Source: Streptomyces sp. DT2A-34 (GTDB taxonomy: Bacteria; Actinomycetota; Actinomycetes; Streptomycetales; Streptomycetaceae). From it: a DNA stretch of 64,000 nt. Shown here in pieces: positions 61,103 through 64,000 of this stretch (the first letter of the stretch is position 1; each line of letters opens with the position of its first letter). The DNA lies in the NCBI RefSeq assembly GCF_030499515.1, contig NZ_JASTWJ010000001.1, positions 8,846,001-8,910,000 on the forward strand. The letters run 5' to 3'. The notes beneath the pieces are model-generated. The model was given only the letters and a program-made list of their open reading frames with translations, had not been told where the DNA came from and did not search any database. The position numbers and the translations under genes are program-made.

Positions 61103-62182
61103 ATGTCCTTCCCTGTCGGCCCGGTTGACTTTCCGGGGACCAGTCGCAGTACGTCGGCGACGATTCAGCCGAACATCCTGCGCTACCTCAGTGCGGTGGT
61201 CGAGGAGCACGGCGTCGATCTGCGCCCCCTGCTGGAGCAGGTCGGTCTGGACGAGACGGTCATGCGCTCGGCGGCTCTGCGGGTCTCTTACCGTCAGGGC
61301 AGTACGGTGATCCGCCGTGCGCTGGAGCTCACCGGAGACGCGCATCTGGGGATGAAGGTGGGAGCGGCGCAGCACCCGACGGCCTGGGGCCTGCTGGGCT
61401 TCGCCCTGATGGCCAGCGACACGCTGCGACACGCCATCGAGACCGGGGTGAGGTACCAGAACCTGTCCGGAGCGATGGTGGTGTGGTCGGCAGGGCAGGC
61501 GGATGAGGGCTTCGTTCTGCGTGCCGACCTTCCTGATCCCGCCCTGGATCCGGGTGTCGCGGTCTTCCTGATGGAGGAAGGCCTGACCTCGGTGGTTGCC
61601 TTGGCCCGGTTGACCGCTGGTCCGGCGTTCACACCGGCACTGGCGGAGTTCGTCTTTCCCGAACCGGCCCAGAGTGAACCGTATGGCGCCTTCTTCGGCT
61701 GTCCGGTCCGCTTCGGCGCCCCTGTCAGCCGCCTTGTCATCGATCCCGTCTGGGCCCGGACACGGATGCCGGCCCGGGATCCGGTGACTCGTGCATCGGT
61801 GCTGGAGATGCTCGACACGCAGCTGACCTCGCGCCGCTACCAGCAGGAACTGCTGGAAGTGCTGGAGATTTCCGTAGCGCAGAGCCTTCCGGTGGTTCCC
61901 TCGTTCGCCGAGCAGGCACGCAGGCAGTCGGCCAGCGAGCGGACGCTCCGCCGTCGGCTGGCCGACTGTGGCACCACGTACGAGGCGCTCGTGGACGGGG
62001 TGCGACGGGAGCGCGTCGAGCAGCTGCTGCTGCGATCGGGACTGACGCTGCGCGATATCGCCCGTCAGTCGGGATTCTCCGACGAGCGAGCGCTGCGTCG
62101 GGCGGTGCGCCGCTGGCACGGCACCTCCACTCTGCGCCTGCGGAATCAGACGCCGGAACGCGAGGGCACGGCGACGAGCTGA
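61103..62182 (+). CDS. AraC-family regulator with arabinose-binding-like (OruR-type) N-terminal domain
   Basis: The 359-residue protein has a N-terminal domain of the type seen in AraC regulators of amine and hydroxy-acid catabolism (QPNILRYLSAVVEEHGVDLR, then LLGFALMASDTLRHAIETGV). It ends with two helix-turn-helices in SERTLRRRLADCGTTYEALV and LTLRDIARQSGFSDERALRR. ATG 61103 is the likely start, though the ribosome site is weak and GTG or TTG starts up to 61043 cannot be excluded. It lies 96 bp after the oxidase and converges on the ALDH. Confidence 0.85.
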   Translation: MSFPVGPVDFPGTSRSTSATIQPNILRYLSAVVEEHGVDLRPLLEQVGLDETVMRSAALRVSYRQGSTVIRRALELTGDAHLGMKVGAAQHPTAWGLLGFALMASDTLRHAIETGVRYQNLSGAMVVWSAGQADEGFVLRADLPDPALDPGVAVFLMEEGLTSVVALARLTAGPAFTPALAEFVFPEPAQSEPYGAFFGCPVRFGAPVSRLVIDPVWARTRMPARDPVTRASVLEMLDTQLTSRRYQQELLEVLEISVAQSLPVVPSFAEQARRQSASERTLRRRLADCGTTYEALVDGVRRERVEQLLLRSGLTLRDIARQSGFSDERALRRAVRRWHGTSTLRLRNQTPEREGTATS

Positions 62183-62206
62183 CTCCGGGCGGATCCGAGC
62201 TCCCGG

Positions 62207-63628
62207 TCAGCGGGTACGGATCCAGACGGTTTTCTCCCGGGTCCACTGCTCGAACGCGTTCGTGGATTTCTCCGCGCCGCCGAATCCCGACTCCTTCCAG
62301 CCGCCGAAGGGGGCGGTGATGTCGCCTTCGCTGTAGCAGTTGACCGAGACGACCCCCGCGTGGATGCCGCGTGCCAGACGGAAGGCGGCATCGAGGTCCC
62401 GGGTCCACACCGAGGCGGCAAGTCCGTACGCCGTGGCATTGGCCATACGGATCGCCTGAGCCTCCGTCGTGAAGGTCTGAACCGTCACGACCGGCCCGAA
62501 CAACTCCTTGGTGAGCACGTCGCTGCCCTCGGGGGCTTGGGTGATCACGGTGGGCGGGTAGTAGGCGCCTAGTGCCGGCAGGTCGTCGGGGAGGCCCGCG
62601 GTATGGATGCGGGCGCCGTCGGCCCGGGCGGCCTCCACTACCTTGGCGACCCTGCTGAAGGCGGCATGGTCGATGAGCGGTCCCATCTGGGTACGGGGAT
62701 GCGCCGGGTCGCCGATGACCAGTTTCTTCGCGGCAGCGGTGAAGCGGGCGAGTACCTCGTCGGCGATGCTCTCGTGCACCAGGACGCGAGAGCCGGCCGT
62801 GCAGTTCTGGCCCATCGTCAGGAACGCTGCTTCGATCATGCCGTCGATGAGTTCGTCCCCGTAGGCGATGGCGTCGGCCATCAGCACCTGAGGGCTCTTA
62901 CCGCCCATTTCCAGCGAGACGCGCTTGAAGTTGCTGTCGGCCGCGTCCTTGAGGATGCGGCGGCCGACCGCGGTGGAGCCGGTGAAGGACAACGCTCCCA
63001 CGACAGAGCTGCGGGCCAAGGCAGTCCCGGCGACGGGGCCGTGGCCGGGCAGTACCGTCAGGACTCCCTCCGGCAGCCCGGCCTCGGCGGCGAGGTCCGC
63101 CAGGTGCAGGGCCGAACGCGGGGTCGCCTCGGCCGGCTTGAGCAGGAGGCAGTTTCCCGCGGCGAGTGCCGGTCCGACCTTCCAGGCGGCCATGGCCAGC
63201 GGGTAGTTCCAGGGCAGGATCGCCGCCACCACCCCGACCGGCTCCCGGCTGATCAGTCCCAGGTCGTCGCGGCCGGTCGGGGCGAGGCGGCCGAAGACCT
63301 TGTCGGCCGCCTCGGCGAACCAGCGGATCGCCTCGACAGCCCCCGGTACGTCGCCCGCACGGCACTCCGCGATCGGCTTGCCCGCGTCCTCGCTGTCCAG
63401 CCGGGCCAGGATCTCGGCGTCGCGTTCCATCAGCGCGGCCAAACGCAGCAGCACCGCGGCCCGCTCCCGGACCGGCAGCCCCGACCACACTCCGGCTTCG
63501 AAGACCTGCCGCGCTTGTTCCGCCGCTTTGGCGACGTCATCGGCGGTCGCGGCGGGAAGGGTGGCGATCAGCTCACCTGTGGCGGGGTTGACCACGCGCA
63601 ACATCGACGGGCTCTCCTGTCTGCTCAC
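62207..63628 (-). CDS. Aldehyde dehydrogenase
   Basis: The 473-residue ALDH has PWNYPLAMAAWKVGPALAAG, FTGSTAVGRRILKDAADSNF, SLEMGGKSPQV with the general base, Cys276 in MGQNCTAGSR, and PFGGWKESGFGGAEKSTNAF at the end. It is of the broad betaine-aldehyde/lactaldehyde type. GTG 63628 is chosen because it overlaps the SDR stop (GTGA) and GGAGGAGG precedes it; ATG 63604 with AGGAG would shorten it by 8 residues. It is co-transcribed with the SDR to its right. Confidence 0.88.
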   Translation of the reverse strand: MSRQESPSMLRVVNPATGELIATLPAATADDVAKAAEQARQVFEAGVWSGLPVRERAAVLLRLAALMERDAEILARLDSEDAGKPIAECRAGDVPGAVEAIRWFAEAADKVFGRLAPTGRDDLGLISREPVGVVAAILPWNYPLAMAAWKVGPALAAGNCLLLKPAEATPRSALHLADLAAEAGLPEGVLTVLPGHGPVAGTALARSSVVGALSFTGSTAVGRRILKDAADSNFKRVSLEMGGKSPQVLMADAIAYGDELIDGMIEAAFLTMGQNCTAGSRVLVHESIADEVLARFTAAAKKLVIGDPAHPRTQMGPLIDHAAFSRVAKVVEAARADGARIHTAGLPDDLPALGAYYPPTVITQAPEGSDVLTKELFGPVVTVQTFTTEAQAIRMANATAYGLAASVWTRDLDAAFRLARGIHAGVVSVNCYSEGDITAPFGGWKESGFGGAEKSTNAFEQWTREKTVWIRTR

Positions 63629-64000
63629 GCCTCCTCCACCAGTTCCCATCGGCCGTTGGCCTGACGTGCCAGACCTCTTCGACGCAAGTCCTCCAGGTAA
63701 CGGGCCATGCCGCGATCACCGCGCTTGCGGAACAGGGGGAAGACCTTGGGAAGCAGGTTCGGCGCGAGCATCGCGAACCGGACCAGACGGGACTCACTCC
63801 GGTGGGGATACGCCTCCAGGCGGGGCTTGTCCAGCATGCTGACGACCGCTCTCACCACATCGGCGGGCTGTTGGGGCGGATCCTGGAACTGCAGGGCGTT
63901 CCCACCCTCCACCGCCTCCTGGCGCAGCATCCGGGTGTCGGTGGCCGAGGGCAGGACAGACCCGACCAGGATGCCCTTGTCCCGCAGATCGAGCCCGATC
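63625..64000 (-). CDS. Short-chain dehydrogenase/reductase, C-terminal part (cut by window edge)
   Basis: The reverse strand enters from the edge reading IGLDLRDKGILVGSVLPSAT, DTRMLRQEAVEGGNALQFQD, then ADVVRAVVSMLDKPRLEAYP, and stops at 63625. The pattern is the C-terminal part of an SDR, after the catalytic Tyr-Lys: a PxxxxT-like PSATDTRM loop and the helix with DVV-A. It is translationally coupled to the ALDH that follows. The N-terminal fold lies outside the window. Confidence 0.8.
   Translation of the reverse strand, partial: IGLDLRDKGILVGSVLPSATDTRMLRQEAVEGGNALQFQDPPQQPADVVRAVVSMLDKPRLEAYPHRSESRLVRFAMLAPNLLPKVFPLFRKRGDRGMARYLEDLRRRGLARQANGRWELVEEA

Noticed and set aside
1..64000. CRISPR arrays, tRNA, rRNA or phage attachment sites
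   Set aside because: No regularly spaced repeats, no cloverleaf sequence and no integrase gene were recognised by eye. A tRNA scan could still find something weak.

Overview
The window looks like chromosomal DNA of a Streptomyces or close relative. It is GC-rich with strong third-position GC, uses GTG and TTG starts with purine-rich ribosome sites, and carries actinobacterial families such as Tat lipoproteins, nSTAND/WD40 proteins, FCD-GntR regulators and a two-module Lrp regulator. No rRNA, tRNA or CRISPR array was seen. It is mostly catabolic accessory DNA, rich in regulators and in decayed genes.

1-8.8 kb: a truncated GntR regulator diverges from a luciferase-like monooxygenase, a Zn-dehydrogenase and a flavin reductase. 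A diacylglycerol-kinase-like protein follows, then a flavin amine oxidase, a frameshifted SRPBCC protein and a second Zn-dehydrogenase. 8.8-25.7 kb: an amine or amino-acid locus with RidA, a D-threonine-aldolase-like PLP enzyme, an SDR, an FCD-GntR regulator, a DadA-like FAD oxidase, a HAD hydrolase, a four-gene polyamine-type ABC importer and a succinate-semialdehyde-type dehydrogenase. It is eroded: the TetR gene is broken, a permease has decayed, and two different IS5-family elements sit head to tail in one target. One near-identical 20-bp operator lies before ridA and before the HAD gene.

26.9-43.5 kb: the most interesting block. P450 and glutamine-synthetase-like genes diverge from a ferredoxin, ferredoxin reductase, acetoacetate-decarboxylase-like, aldehyde dehydrogenase, extradiol dioxygenase and FAH-type operon. 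TetR, an APC permease, a class I amidotransferase, a PuuC-like dehydrogenase, a PuuD-like hydrolase, MarR and LuxR follow. A 6-4-6 palindrome (CGTTTG-N4-CAAACG) recurs at six promoters here and I saw it nowhere else in the window. I infer one regulon in which an amine is gamma-glutamylated, imported or oxidised, deprotected, and its ring opened by a homoprotocatechuate-type meta pathway.

43.5-50.9 kb: a ribose-type ABC importer, a YtcJ-like amidohydrolase and a second luciferase-like monooxygenase, then remnants of a C5 DNA methyltransferase and of the dehydrogenase found at 7.7-8.8 kb. 50.9-58.3 kb: a large XRE-nSTAND-WD40 gene with one frameshift, and a secreted subtilisin. 58.4-64 kb: a monooxygenase-like remnant, a Lrp regulator diverging from a lactate-2-monooxygenase-like gene with a symmetric operator between them, an AraC regulator, and an aldehyde dehydrogenase coupled to an SDR that runs off the end.
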